This document shows, piece after piece, positions 14,584-23,305 of a stretch of DNA of 29,682 bases. A model generated the notes under the pieces. The model was not told where the DNA came from, ran no database searches, and was given only the letters and a program-made list of their open reading frames with translations. The position numbers and the translations under genes were made by a program. Position 1 is the stretch's first letter. Each line of letters opens with the position of its first letter. The DNA comes from Alloprevotella sp. (GTDB lineage: Bacteria; Bacteroidota; Bacteroidia; Bacteroidales; Bacteroidaceae), in the NCBI GenBank assembly GCA_017477205.1, contig JAFUXE010000031.1, positions 1 to 29,682 of the forward strand. The letters run 5' to 3'.

Positions 14584-16260
14584 TCAGCGTCCGTTGGAGA
14601 GCACCTTGTGCATCGTGGTGGATTTCGTCTTCGGCTGGTAGGTGCGAACGATATAGACGCCCCTCTCGGGCACGCGGGTCAGGCGGCGACCGTCGATGGA
14701 GTAGAGGCCGAGGACCTGCTCATCGTCGCGAAGCTGGCTGATGCCGTCTCCGATGCCGGGCGTGAAGAGTCCCTCGATGCGAACTTCGCCGTTGACCTTC
14801 CCGCCGGCGATGACGTACTCGTCGTCGGCATTGAACAGCTCAGCGGAGATGGTATCGACGTCGAACTGCCTGTTGCCATGTACGTACTGCGGGCCGTCAA
14901 GGTTGTAGCCGTGCGTCAGGACGATGCCCGTGTAGGTGAAGCCGGGAGCGGGCACAGCCTTCACCGTGCAGTCCTCGCCGAAGGGGATGCGCTTGTCGCT
15001 CAGGGCCGACAGGTCGGCAGCGAGCACGTCGCCGTTCAGCTGGTTGGCGGAGATATCGACGTTCTCATCGTGCACGTTGAGCAGCACGTCAACAACTGCG
15101 CCGCCGTTGTTCAGGAGCAGGTTGGAGGGGTCGGTGTTGCCGCCCGCATCGTCGCAGTTCCAGTCAACCTTCAGGCGCAGGCGGTAGATGCCGAAGGGCG
15201 TGTCGGCGGGAATCTTGAAGGCCGGGCACGTGATGGTGCCGTTTGACACGCTGTTGCCGTTGCTCTTGCTTGCGCCCGTGCTGTCATAACCGTCCAGGAA
15301 GGTGTAGCTGACGAGTTCGTTGCCGGAAGCCGCCGCGTGGTTCTCGATGGCGGACTTGAACTGTCCGTCGTTGTCCCAGTCCACGTAGGCGTAGCCGCTC
15401 ATCCATGAGCCCGAGTAGCTCATCTTCACGGTGAGTGAGTTGCCCGGCGCGGCATTGATGGTCTTCGTCTCCACCTGGTTGTTATAGACCTTGCTGTTGT
15501 CCACCGTGATGCTCTGCGAGGGCATGCCCGGCGTGGAGATGGTGATGCTTCTCAGGGCGCGGTCGGTGCGGCTGGGAGCCGCCTCGGCGTCGAAGTTCAC
15601 GGGATAGAAGGAGGTGGCGATGCGCGTCTTCGAGCTGTTGTCAACGAGGATGTCGTCGATGTAGGTCACGAAGTCGCTGGTGCGCATGTGGGGGGAGGAG
15701 AGGTCGGGCACGATGACGAGGCTGTGGATGTCCACGTACTCGTTCGTGGAGATGGGGAAGACGAGGTCTGTCCACTGCCCGGCGGTGATGGAGCCCGAGG
15801 AGGCTACCCAGAACTGCTCCGTTTCGGGGCTCTGTCCTTCCCAGTCGCGTCGCTTGCCCAGGCCGATGACCATCATGCCGGAGGTCTCGCCCTGCGGTCT
15901 CAGCACCATGACGTGCAGATAGCGCATGGCATTGCCGAGGCGCAGCGTGTCCGCCAGGTCGATGCGGGCGCCGAAGGTGTTGCTGCCGTAGCGCGAGCGC
16001 TGGATGGCGAGCACCTTTCCGCTGGGGTTGGCCTGGATGCCGGTTTCTTCGTTGGGAGCGGCGTCGGGGTTCTTCGTCACGCCGACGTAGCGTTCGGGCG
16101 AGGCGATGGCTCCCGTGCGGAAGGGAGATTCCTCCCACGTGTCGTAAACTCCCAGACGGCTGTATCCGTCCGTGCTCTCGAAGTCAATCGTTGTCTGTGC
16201 CGATGCGGGCATCACAACGGCGAGGGCACTCAGTACGATGTATTTGGATAATCTTTTCAT
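14584..16260 (-). CDS. Secreted protein with GEVED-like region and C-terminal sorting-like tail
   Basis: This encodes 558 residues with a signal peptide (MKRLSKYIVLSALAVVMPASA). Residues ~22-210 are a beta-rich region resembling a carbohydrate-binding or jelly-roll domain. Residues ~230-400 contain a GEVED-like segment (AYVDWDNDGQF, then FKIPADTPFGIYRLRLKVDW). The last ~45 residues (LGLYSIDGRRL followed by RGVYIVRTY) resemble the short C-terminal domain seen on many secreted Prevotella and Bacteroides proteins, often linked to type IX secretion. It starts 21 bp after the fucosidase stop, so the two are probably co-transcribed and co-exported. No catalytic motif is recognised, so a binding role is an inference. 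Confidence 0.85.
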   Translation of the reverse strand: MKRLSKYIVLSALAVVMPASAQTTIDFESTDGYSRLGVYDTWEESPFRTGAIASPERYVGVTKNPDAAPNEETGIQANPSGKVLAIQRSRYGSNTFGARIDLADTLRLGNAMRYLHVMVLRPQGETSGMMVIGLGKRRDWEGQSPETEQFWVASSGSITAGQWTDLVFPISTNEYVDIHSLVIVPDLSSPHMRTSDFVTYIDDILVDNSSKTRIATSFYPVNFDAEAAPSRTDRALRSITISTPGMPSQSITVDNSKVYNNQVETKTINAAPGNSLTVKMSYSGSWMSGYAYVDWDNDGQFKSAIENHAAASGNELVSYTFLDGYDSTGASKSNGNSVSNGTITCPAFKIPADTPFGIYRLRLKVDWNCDDAGGNTDPSNLLLNNGGAVVDVLLNVHDENVDISANQLNGDVLAADLSALSDKRIPFGEDCTVKAVPAPGFTYTGIVLTHGYNLDGPQYVHGNRQFDVDTISAELFNADDEYVIAGGKVNGEVRIEGLFTPGIGDGISQLRDDEQVLGLYSIDGRRLTRVPERGVYIVRTYQPKTKSTTMHKVLSNGR

Positions 16261-16281
16261 GATTCGGAGAATGTTGGGGGA

Positions 16282-18660
16282 TTAGAAAACAGAGAGCGTA
16301 TGGAGCGTGGGGCATCCGCGGGCATCGTCGATGGTGATGCGCAGGTACTTTGCCTTCACGGCCGAGTAGGTGGACGTGCTTCCGTTGAGCGGCACGATGC
16401 GCTTGTAGCCGATGGTCGTCGTGGAGCTCTTGGCACGCTTCGTCCACGTCTGGCCGTCGAGGCTCGTCTCAATGGTGAATTCCTTCACGCGCTGTCCGAG
16501 CTTGATGTACTCCATCAGCATGACGTAGTAGAGCGACTGCTCCTCGTCCCATTCCAGCGTGATGCTGGCGGAGAGGTCGCTGTCGTCCGTTGCCCAGTAC
16601 GTGTCCTTGTCGTCGTCCGTCAGGTTGCTGGCGCTGAAGTTGCGCGTGGCACCTGCGGCGCGCGTTGCCGATGCGGCGATGCTCTTGGCCGTCTTTGCCT
16701 TGTCGTTCGTCAGGCGGTCGGTGATGAGCGTGCCGAGCTGTTCCAGGACGGTCACGTCGGCAGCGGGAAGCTCGCCGCTCTGGTCAGGCGGGAAGTTGAG
16801 GATGAGCGTGGCGTTGCGTCCCACGGTCTCCAGGTATATCTTGAAGAGTTCCTGCGCCGTCTTGGGCTTTTCGCCGCTGTGCCAGAACCAGCCCTTGTCG
16901 GTGGCCTTGGCGTCGCTCTCGCCGGCCTTCCACTTCCATTCGTTCATGTTTCCGCTTTCGCCTGAGCCCATTGCCCAGTTCGTCTCGCCGGCCCAGCCTT
17001 GCTCGTTGCCAATCCAGCGGGCTTCGTCGCCGACGCCCCACATTACGCAGTTCGGGGCAATGGCATGCACCGTGTCGCGGAGGTTCGGGATGTCGTAGTA
17101 GTTGGCTGCGTTGGGGATGGTGCGCGTCGTGTTGGCACCGCCGTAGTATCCGGCGTGGTCGCCGCCGGTGGCACCGTCGAACCACATCTCAAACTGGTCG
17201 CTGCCGTACTTTGCCAGTTCAAGGCACTGCGGCAGGAACACCTTGTTCACGTAGTCGCTCGTGCCGTCGCCCCAATACTTGCTGTTGAGGTCCCAGGGCG
17301 ATACGTAGAAGCCGTACTTCATGTCCAGCTCGCGGGCGGCGGCGGCAAAGGCTTCGGGGATGTTCGTGTTGCGGCCGTTAGCATTGCCTGCGTTCACGAC
17401 GCTGTGCGTCGTCGTCTCCGTGGGCCAGAGGCAGAATCCGTCGTGGTGCTTGACGACGGCGATACCGCCCTTCATGCCGGCAGCCTTCACGGCCGTGAGC
17501 CACTGCTTGGGGTTGGGCACCTTCGTCGGGGCGAAGCGGGATTCGGCCTCGCCGCCATTACCCCACTCGGAGTTGGTGAACGTGTTCATGCCGAAGTGGA
17601 AGAAGGCGTAGAACTCTGTCTCCTGCCACAGCAGCTGGCGCCTGCTGGGCACGGGATGCACGGGGGCAGGCTCGCCGTTTGTCGGGCTGTACGTCTCCTC
17701 CGTGGGCACGAACTGGTCCTCGGCGTCCGGGTCGTAGCAGTTGATGGTGATGGTCTTGTCGCCTACGGTCACGTAGTAGGCCATGTGGGCGTAAGCCTCG
17801 GGGAACGTGACAACCACGTCGCCGGGAACAACCTCCGTGTCGCAGCTGACGCTCGTGGCGCCCTCAGCAAGCCTTTCGCCCTTGACGTCAATCGTCATGC
17901 CGGGAACGCCGCCCTGGATGACGAGGGCGTAGTCGTAGGTGCCGACGGCATAGACAACGGTGAGCTCTGCGTCGGCACCGTTAACGGTCAGGCTCGTCTC
18001 GCCCTGAGGCGCCAAGCCCTTGATTTCGGGAGCCGTGACGCTCGTCCCGTCAACGACGTAGAACACCTGCGCCTTCTGAAAGGGCGCATTGTCAGTGTCC
18101 ACGCAGTTCAGGGTCACCTTGTAGAAGGGACCATAGACGGCATACGTCGTCCAGGAACCGGCACCGCCGTTGTACTTCACCGCGTTTGCATTGTAGTGCA
18201 TGGAGGCGTTCTGCGGGTCTTCAAAGCTGATGCTCTGCGCCCCCGTGAGGAGCTTCAGGGCATCGTTGGGGTCGCGGTTCACGAGGCGGAAGTCGCTGCC
18301 CGTCTCCTCGAAGGAAGTCGCTTCGGAGGACGTGCTGACGTAGAGGCCGTCGCTTGCGCGCTGCACCTTGTAGCAGCCCGTCGTGGTCGTGCTTTCCTCG
18401 AGGTAGAACAGTGCCGTCTCGTCGAGGTTGCCGTTGTGCACATTGGTGAATCTCATCCAATGGTCGCAGCGGGGTTCGCTCTGCTGCGCCGTGACGCTCG
18501 TCGCCACGAAGCCGAAGCGCTTCCCCGTGCCTGCCAACTCCTTGAACTGGTCAAGTGTCAGCGGGTCGCCATAGCCCTCAAGGGCCGTGGCCGTAGCCGA
18601 TTGCGCCCATCCAGCTGCGCTGAGGCACAATACGGCGAGTGAAGTAAGTAATTTTCTCAT
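16282..18660 (-). CDS. Secreted alpha-L-fucosidase (GH29) with F5/8 type C domain
   Basis: This encodes 792 residues and should release alpha-linked L-fucose from glycans. The ATG at 18660 gives a clean signal peptide (MRKLLTSLAVLCLSAAGWAQ); an in-frame ATG four codons earlier is less suitable. Residues ~40-330 hold a beta-rich region (YKVQRASDGLYVS) followed by two short similar modules (VTLNCVDTDNAP, ITINCYDPDAED). Residues ~345-640 are the GH29 catalytic barrel, with FFHFGMNTFTNSEWGNG, KHHDGFCLWPTET and EMWFDGATGG, where Asp495 is the expected nucleophile. Residues ~680-792 resemble a discoidin (F5/8 C) module. The position of the acid/base Glu is unclear. It pairs with the GEVED protein downstream; no SusC/SusD genes are in the window. 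Confidence 0.92.
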   Translation of the reverse strand: MRKLLTSLAVLCLSAAGWAQSATATALEGYGDPLTLDQFKELAGTGKRFGFVATSVTAQQSEPRCDHWMRFTNVHNGNLDETALFYLEESTTTTGCYKVQRASDGLYVSTSSEATSFEETGSDFRLVNRDPNDALKLLTGAQSISFEDPQNASMHYNANAVKYNGGAGSWTTYAVYGPFYKVTLNCVDTDNAPFQKAQVFYVVDGTSVTAPEIKGLAPQGETSLTVNGADAELTVVYAVGTYDYALVIQGGVPGMTIDVKGERLAEGATSVSCDTEVVPGDVVVTFPEAYAHMAYYVTVGDKTITINCYDPDAEDQFVPTEETYSPTNGEPAPVHPVPSRRQLLWQETEFYAFFHFGMNTFTNSEWGNGGEAESRFAPTKVPNPKQWLTAVKAAGMKGGIAVVKHHDGFCLWPTETTTHSVVNAGNANGRNTNIPEAFAAAARELDMKYGFYVSPWDLNSKYWGDGTSDYVNKVFLPQCLELAKYGSDQFEMWFDGATGGDHAGYYGGANTTRTIPNAANYYDIPNLRDTVHAIAPNCVMWGVGDEARWIGNEQGWAGETNWAMGSGESGNMNEWKWKAGESDAKATDKGWFWHSGEKPKTAQELFKIYLETVGRNATLILNFPPDQSGELPAADVTVLEQLGTLITDRLTNDKAKTAKSIAASATRAAGATRNFSASNLTDDDKDTYWATDDSDLSASITLEWDEEQSLYYVMLMEYIKLGQRVKEFTIETSLDGQTWTKRAKSSTTTIGYKRIVPLNGSTSTYSAVKAKYLRITIDDARGCPTLHTLSVF

Positions 18661-18691
18661 AGAGATAAACATTTATAGTAGTTGATGGATA

Positions 18692-18754
18692 TTTCCTGTG
18701 CTTACCCGACAGTTTCCTGTGCTTACTCAACAGTTTCCTGTGCTTATCGTGTGT
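18692..18754. repeat. Three 21-bp tandem repeats upstream of the fucosidase gene
   Basis: Units at 18692, 18713 and 18734 share TTTCCTGTGCTTA, followed by a variable half ending CAG in the first two. They lie 32-94 bp upstream of the fucosidase start, within the probable 5' leader. Confidence 0.8.
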
Positions 18755-18806
18755 TTCTTAGTGCTTTATAGAAAATGCTTTGTGCTTTTGGCATGTTTTT
18801 CCGTTA

Positions 18807-18814
18807 CAAATATA
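18807..18814 (-). promoter_or_regulatory. Candidate -7 box for the fucosidase operon
   Basis: The minus strand reads TATATTTG, a consensus Bacteroidetes -7 box. No TTTG lies at the expected -33 distance, so the promoter may need an activator. It would place the tandem repeats inside a leader of about 140 nt. Confidence 0.4.
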
Positions 18815-18953
18815 CTGTTTTTTGAACTTACGCACGTAGGTTGGCCACAAAAAATATCGCGTCACCCCCGAAATTCCCCTCTTTTTCCCGCTTTTCAGCC
18901 TCATGCATCCCTCGCCAGTTTGCCCGCGAAGCATTGCGGCGACTGGGATAAAG

Positions 18954-18997
18954 TAAAAAAAATCGGCGAACACACCATGTGGCGTGTCCACCGATTC
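18954..18997 (-). terminator. Intrinsic terminator after tsf
   Basis: On the minus strand, AATCGGTGGACACGCC pairs with GGTGTGTTCGCCGATT around a short ACAT loop with few mismatches, and an eight-base T-run follows. It closes the ribosomal protein/EF-Ts block. Confidence 0.9.
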
Positions 18998-19025
18998 GGA
19001 TGAAGAAGTATAAACGACTTATGAA

Positions 19026-20018
19026 TTACTCTGCTGCGAGGGTGAAGCGGCGGAAAGCGAGCACCTTGAGCTCGGGATCGGCCTTCTTCAGGTATTCGGC
19101 AACGGTGGGAGTGTCGTCAATGAGGGCCATAGCCTGGTTCACGAGGGTGTAGTCCTTGTAGAACTTGTTCATGCGGCCCTGTGCGATGTTCTGAATCATC
19201 TGTTCAGGCATGTTGGCGAGCTTGGCGGCAGCCGTCTCTTCCTTCAGCTTGCGGATTTCGTCGGCCTGTGCCTCCGTGATGTTGCCCTTGCGGATGCCTT
19301 CTTCGAGGTGTTCCTCGCTCTCGGCGATGTAGAGGTTGAAGCCTGCCTTCTTCAGGGCAGCCTCGACGGCCTTCTTCACCTGCTCTTCGCGGGTCTTCTC
19401 AAGGGCCACCTTCATTTCGTTGTCCCTGATTTCCTGGGGAACGCTGGCCTCGTCAACGGCCACGGGGTTCATGGCTGCAATCTGGATGGCGATGTTGTGG
19501 CCCTGCTCCTCTGCGGCCTTGTTGAGCTGCACCATTGTGCAGAGCATGTTGCGACCCTGGTGGTTATAGACGGAGACGTTGCCGCCCTCGAGGGTGAGGT
19601 AGCCGTCGAGCTCCATCTTCTCGCCCGTGATGCCGCTGCGGTCAACGACGGCGTCCTGCACGGTGCCTGCACCGAGGGGGAGAGCCTTCACTTCGTCGAG
19701 CGTCTTGCACTTTGCGGCTACGGCTGCGTCGAGAATCTGCTGTGTGAGAGCGATGAAGTCCTTGTTGTTTGCCACGAAGTCCGTTTCGCACTTCAGGGCG
19801 ATGGTAGCGGCGAAGTCGCCTTCTGCCTTCACGAGCACGCAACCGTTGGAGGTTTCGCGGTCGGAACGCTTGGCGGCTACGGCCTGTCCCTTCTTACGGA
19901 TAATCTCAATGGCGGCTTCCATGTCGCCTTCGGCCTCGGCAAGAGCCTTCTTGCAGTCGCCAAGTCCTGCACCGGTCATGGTGCGGAGTTTCTTGATATC
20001 TTCAATTGTTACTGCCAT
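19026..20018 (-). CDS. tsf: Elongation factor Ts
   Basis: This 330-residue nucleotide exchange factor for EF-Tu acts in the cytoplasm. The N-terminal UBA-like module with IKKLRTMTGAGLGDCKKAL (residues 6-24) and the core signature CETDFVANNKDF (about 77-88) are diagnostic. Length is that of the Bacteroidetes form, longer than the ~283 residues of E. coli. It lies 80 bp downstream of rpsB, with a terminator-like hairpin in between, the usual rpsB-tsf order. Confidence 0.97.
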   Translation of the reverse strand: MAVTIEDIKKLRTMTGAGLGDCKKALAEAEGDMEAAIEIIRKKGQAVAAKRSDRETSNGCVLVKAEGDFAATIALKCETDFVANNKDFIALTQQILDAAVAAKCKTLDEVKALPLGAGTVQDAVVDRSGITGEKMELDGYLTLEGGNVSVYNHQGRNMLCTMVQLNKAAEEQGHNIAIQIAAMNPVAVDEASVPQEIRDNEMKVALEKTREEQVKKAVEAALKKAGFNLYIAESEEHLEEGIRKGNITEAQADEIRKLKEETAAAKLANMPEQMIQNIAQGRMNKFYKDYTLVNQAMALIDDTPTVAEYLKKADPELKVLAFRRFTLAAE

Positions 20019-20045
20019 AGTTGTGGATGTGTTTTCAATGGTAAA

Positions 20046-20083
20046 AATTAAGCCACGCTGCGGTGAGGCGGCGCAGCTTAATT
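20046..20083 (-). terminator. Attenuator-like hairpin between rpsB and tsf
   Basis: On the minus strand, AATTAAGC (20083-20076) pairs with GCTTAATT (20053-20046), with further TGCG/CGCA pairing inside, and the run continues TTT. As an intrinsic terminator inside an operon it could lower tsf expression relative to rpsB. Confidence 0.55.
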
Positions 20084-20098
20084 CTTCTTTTGTTTGTT

Positions 20099-20974
20099 TT
20101 ATTCTGCTGCGGGAGCTTCCTCTGCTGCGGGAGTCTCCGTTGCGGGAGCCTCTTCCGGTTCGGGCTTGGCCTCGGCTACGGGTTCAGCTGCGGGAGCTTC
20201 CTTCTCCTTGCGCGTGCGCGTCGTGCGCTTGCGGGGAGCTTTCTCGCCTACCTGCTGTTCCTGTGCCTCGCTGTCGGCCTTTTCAATCTTGCGCTCTTCC
20301 ATGCCTTCGGTGATGGCTGCGCAGCAAGCGTCGAGAATCACCTCTACGCTCTGCTTGGCGTCGTCGTTGGCGGGGATTACGAAGTCGATGGGCGTGGGGT
20401 CGGAGTTCGTGTCAACGATGCCGAACACGGGGATGCCGAGGCGGTTGGCTTCAGCAACGGCGATGTGCTCCTTCATCACGTCCACCACGAAGAGGGCGGC
20501 CGGCAGGCGCGTCATGTCGGCAATGCTGCCGAGGTTCTTTTCCAGTTTCTGGCGCTGGCGGGAAATCTGGAGCACTTCGCGCTTGGAGAGGTTGGAGTAT
20601 GTGCCGTCGGCCATGAGCTTGTCGATGTTGGCCATTTTCTTCACAGCCTTGCGGATGGTGGGGAAGTTGGTGAGCATGCCGCCCGGCCAACGCTCTGCCA
20701 CGTAAGGCATGCTGACGCTCTGTGCTTTCTCGGCAATGAGTTCCTTGATTTGTTTCTTAGTAGCTACAAAGAGAATGCGCTTACCCTGCTTGGCAATGTT
20801 TTTCAGCGCTTCTGCAGCGATTTCAACATTCTGCTCGGTTCTGTGCAGGTCGATGATGTGGATGCCGTTACGCTCCATGAAGATGTAGGGAGCCATAGCG
20901 GGATTCCACTTGCGCTTGAGGTGGCCGAAGTGACAACCGGCCTTCAGTAGTGTTTCGAAGTTTGTTCTTGACAT
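20099..20974 (-). CDS. rpsB: 30S ribosomal protein S2
   Basis: This 291-residue component of the small ribosomal subunit begins SRTNFETLLKAGCHFGHLKRKWNP and carries the classic IHIIDLHRT and FVATKKQ motifs, plus ERWPGGMLTNF near residue 90. The last ~60 residues are an Ala/Glu/Pro-rich extension with a basic patch (RKRTTRTRKEKE), as in several Bacteroidetes S2 proteins. It is third in the block rplM-rpsI-rpsB-tsf and lies 148 bp after rpsI. Confidence 0.97.
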   Translation of the reverse strand: MSRTNFETLLKAGCHFGHLKRKWNPAMAPYIFMERNGIHIIDLHRTEQNVEIAAEALKNIAKQGKRILFVATKKQIKELIAEKAQSVSMPYVAERWPGGMLTNFPTIRKAVKKMANIDKLMADGTYSNLSKREVLQISRQRQKLEKNLGSIADMTRLPAALFVVDVMKEHIAVAEANRLGIPVFGIVDTNSDPTPIDFVIPANDDAKQSVEVILDACCAAITEGMEERKIEKADSEAQEQQVGEKAPRKRTTRTRKEKEAPAAEPVAEAKPEPEEAPATETPAAEEAPAAE

Positions 20975-21122
20975 GTTTGTCGTGTTGTTTGTTTTAGTTC
21001 GTTTACTTTCTTTTCAGTTGTTCTTAGTTCAACCAACCGCCGGGTAGAGCATGTTTATATATATAATAATGTGTCCCGTCGGTTTAGATGCTAAACGTCC
21101 ATTCAGCAAGCGATGCCGATTG

Positions 21123-21509
21123 TTAACGTTTGCTGAACTGGAAGCGGCGACGTGCCTTGGGCTGGCCCGGCTTCTTGCGCTCCACCTGACGCGGGTCGCG
21201 TGTCATGAAGCCTTCCTTGCGCAGGGCGGACTTGTCTTCCGCATTGATTTTCACCAGGGCGCGGGCGATGGCGAGGCGGAGGGCCTGGCTCTGTCCCGTG
21301 AAACCTCCACCTGTGAGGTTCACCTTGATGTCGTACTTCTCAAGAGCGTCGAGCAACTGCAGGGGCTGCTTCACCACATACTGCAGGATGCTGGAGGGGA
21401 AGTAGTCCTCGAGGTCACGCTTGTTGATGGTAATCTTGCCGGTACCTTCCGTGACGAAGATGCGGGCGATGGCGCGCTTGCGGCGGCCGAGTGCATTGAT
21501 CATTTCCAT
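21123..21509 (-). CDS. rpsI: 30S ribosomal protein S9
   Basis: This 128-residue protein begins MEMINALGRRKRAIARIFV and ends in the basic GQPKARRRFQFSKR, the tail that reaches the ribosomal P site. TGGGFTGQSQALRLAIARALV in the middle is the family signature. It starts 14 bp after the rplM stop, the universally common rplM-rpsI pair. Confidence 0.97.
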   Translation of the reverse strand: MEMINALGRRKRAIARIFVTEGTGKITINKRDLEDYFPSSILQYVVKQPLQLLDALEKYDIKVNLTGGGFTGQSQALRLAIARALVKINAEDKSALRKEGFMTRDPRQVERKKPGQPKARRRFQFSKR

Positions 21510-21523
21510 AATTCGCTCTTGGT

Positions 21524-21985
21524 TTATTTGTAGAGATTAATATCAATCGCCTTGGGCTGCTGTGCCTCGTGCTTGTGTTCGCTGCCTGCGTACACGTAGA
21601 GGTTGCCGAGGATATGAGCACCGAGCTTGTTCTTGGGGAGCATGCCCTTTACGACGCGGCGCAGAAGGCGGTCGGCGCCATTGGGCTTTGCCATGATGCT
21701 GGCGGGCGTGTTCTCGCGCTGACCGCCGGGATAGCCCGTGTAGTGCAGGTAGATGCGCTCGTTCCACTTTTTGCCGGTGAGCTTCACCTTGTCGGCGTTG
21801 ATGATGATTACGTTGTCGCCACAGTCCACGTGGGGAGTAAAGTTGGGCTTGTACTTACCACGAAGCAGCTTGGCAACCTTCGAGCAGAGGCGGCCGAGTG
21901 TCTGGTCGGTAGCGTCAACGACTACCCACTCTTTCTTTGCGGTCTCTCTGTTTGCAGAAATGGTCTTGTAACTTAAAGTGTCCAC
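21524..21985 (-). CDS. rplM: 50S ribosomal protein L13
   Basis: This 153-residue large-subunit protein shows VVDATDQTLGRLCSKVAKLLRGK near residue 20, VIIINADKVKLTGKKW in the middle and GMLPKNKLG toward the C-terminus, all typical. It is first in the ribosomal block, behind a strong promoter about 140 bp upstream and a leader that may be regulatory. Confidence 0.97.
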   Translation of the reverse strand: MDTLSYKTISANRETAKKEWVVVDATDQTLGRLCSKVAKLLRGKYKPNFTPHVDCGDNVIIINADKVKLTGKKWNERIYLHYTGYPGGQRENTPASIMAKPNGADRLLRRVVKGMLPKNKLGAHILGNLYVYAGSEHKHEAQQPKAIDINLYK

Positions 21986-22119
21986 TCTTTTGTTTGTTTT
22001 TGATGTTTTGTAACTACTAATTTCTTATCTCGCCTGCGTCGTCCGATAGACAGAACCCGGCCAAAGGTTGTGCCGTAACTTGCAGACTTACAGCGCTAAG
22101 TCGCTGCTTTGATAATAAT
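21986..22119 (-). promoter_or_regulatory. Leader of the rplM-rpsI transcript, possibly a ribosomal-protein leader
   Basis: About 135 nt separate the predicted transcription start (near 22120) from the rplM ATG, unusually long for this window. On the minus strand a small hairpin, CAGCG-ACTTAG-CGCTG, lies near the 5' end, and GC-rich segments (GGCCGGGTTCTGTC) follow. Structured autoregulatory leaders have been proposed for L13 in Bacteroidia. I cannot confirm that this matches one. Confidence 0.4.
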
Positions 22120-22126
22120 CGGCGTG

Positions 22127-22157
22127 CAAAAGTACAACATTTCTCCAATACGGCAAG
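22127..22157 (-). promoter_or_regulatory. Promoter of the rplM-rpsI block
   Basis: On the minus strand CTTG (22157-22154), a 19-bp spacer and TACTTTTG (22134-22127) fit the Bacteroidetes consensus. The -33 box lies inside a small palindrome, CGGCAA-GCAT-TTGCCG (22151-22166). Confidence 0.7.
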
Positions 22158-22223
22158 CATTTGCCGCATTTTTTTTGCGCGTACACGAAGCGCGCGAGCA
22201 TCTGTCTCAAGTCTTGTCCGAAT

Positions 22224-23156
22224 TCATCCTACGACACCGACGATGTCCCGCACGGATGCGACGTTGTGCCTGCGGAGCCAGTCCGAGATGCCGTCCACAA
22301 CTTTTTCGGAGATGCCGGGATCGATGAAGTTGGCCGTCCCGATTTGTATTGCGGAGGCACCTGCCATGAGGAATTCGATGGCATCTTCCGCGCAGCTTAT
22401 GCCGCCAAGTCCGATGACGGGAATCTTGACAGCACGTGCCGTTTGATACACCATGCGGAGTGCGACGGGTTTTACGGCGGGTCCGCTTAGTCCTCCCGTG
22501 CCGATGCTGAGGCGGAAGCGCCGACGCTCAATGTCGATGGACGTGCCCATCAGCGTGTTGATGAGCGAAACGGCGTCTGCGCCCTCGGCTTCCGCTGCGC
22601 GCGCAATCTCCGTGATGTCCGTAACGTTGGGTGAAAGCTTTACGATAAGAGTTTTGCCGTAAGCCTTTCTTACTTCATGCACTACGCTTGCTGCTGCTTT
22701 CGCGTTCGTGCCGAAGGCCATGCCGCCGTCGTGCACGTTCGGGCAGGATATGTTTAGCTCGATGGCGGGGATGCCGGGAAGCTCGGCGATTCGGGCGGCG
22801 CATGCGGCGTAGTCCTCCGGCGAGGAGCCGGAGACGTTCACGATGATGGCGGGCTCGTTCTCCGTCGTGCTTTCCTCAAGCTTGAAGAAGGCTTTCAGCT
22901 CGGGGTAGATATGTTGACAAAAATAGTCGGCGCCCTTGTTCTGCAAGCCCACGCAGTTGAGCATGCCGCTTGCCGTTTCCGCCATGCGCGGGTAGTCGTT
23001 GCCTTCGCGCGGCTGCAGCGTCGTGCCCTTCACGATGATGCCGCCCAGGCGATGGAGGTTTACCAGGCCGTCGTACTCAAGGCCGTAGCCGAAGGTGCCG
23101 CTTGCGGTTATGACGGGATTCTGAAGCTGTAGCTGTCCTATCTTTACGTTTAGCAT
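22224..23156 (-). CDS. pyrD: Dihydroorotate dehydrogenase B, catalytic subunit
   Basis: This 310-residue FMN enzyme oxidises dihydroorotate to orotate in pyrimidine synthesis. It has the class 1B pattern: [22 protein letters not shown] at the start, [25 protein letters not shown] with the catalytic cysteine region of type 1B, and [27 protein letters not shown] near the C-terminus for FMN phosphate binding. It needs the PyrK electron-transfer subunit, which is encoded just upstream on the same strand, 149 bp away across a repeat-rich spacer. Confidence 0.95.
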   Translation of the reverse strand: MLNVKIGQLQLQNPVITASGTFGYGLEYDGLVNLHRLGGIIVKGTTLQPREGNDYPRMAETASGMLNCVGLQNKGADYFCQHIYPELKAFFKLEESTTENEPAIIVNVSGSSPEDYAACAARIAELPGIPAIELNISCPNVHDGGMAFGTNAKAAASVVHEVRKAYGKTLIVKLSPNVTDITEIARAAEAEGADAVSLINTLMGTSIDIERRRFRLSIGTGGLSGPAVKPVALRMVYQTARAVKIPVIGLGGISCAEDAIEFLMAGASAIQIGTANFIDPGISEKVVDGISDWLRRHNVASVRDIVGVVG

Positions 23157-23165
23157 CTTTTTCTC

Positions 23166-23305
23166 GATTTATGCTTTTGCCCTTTCAGGGCGTTGATTCG
23201 CGTGTCTCAACCTACCCAGGGCGCTGCCCTGGGCTGGAGGCTCGTTGGCCCTCGGGCCGCTTGCCACTCGTCACTTGTCACTCGTCACTTGTCACTCGTC
23301 ACTCG
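23166..23305. repeat. Palindromic and heptamer repeats in the pyrK-pyrD spacer
   Basis: The spacer holds GCCCTTTCAGGGC (a near-perfect palindrome around 23178), CCCAGGGC-GCT-GCCCTGGG (an 8-bp perfect stem around 23217-23236), and six copies of a heptamer CACTCGT/CACTTGT next to the pyrK stop. GC-rich palindromes of this style recur between genes in Bacteroidetes and may be REP-like. No terminator T-run is present, so pyrK and pyrD could still be co-transcribed. Confidence 0.6.

Noticed and set aside
16999..18642. 547-residue ORF antisense to the fucosidase
   Set aside because: Antisense shadow; GH29 motifs are clear on the other strand.
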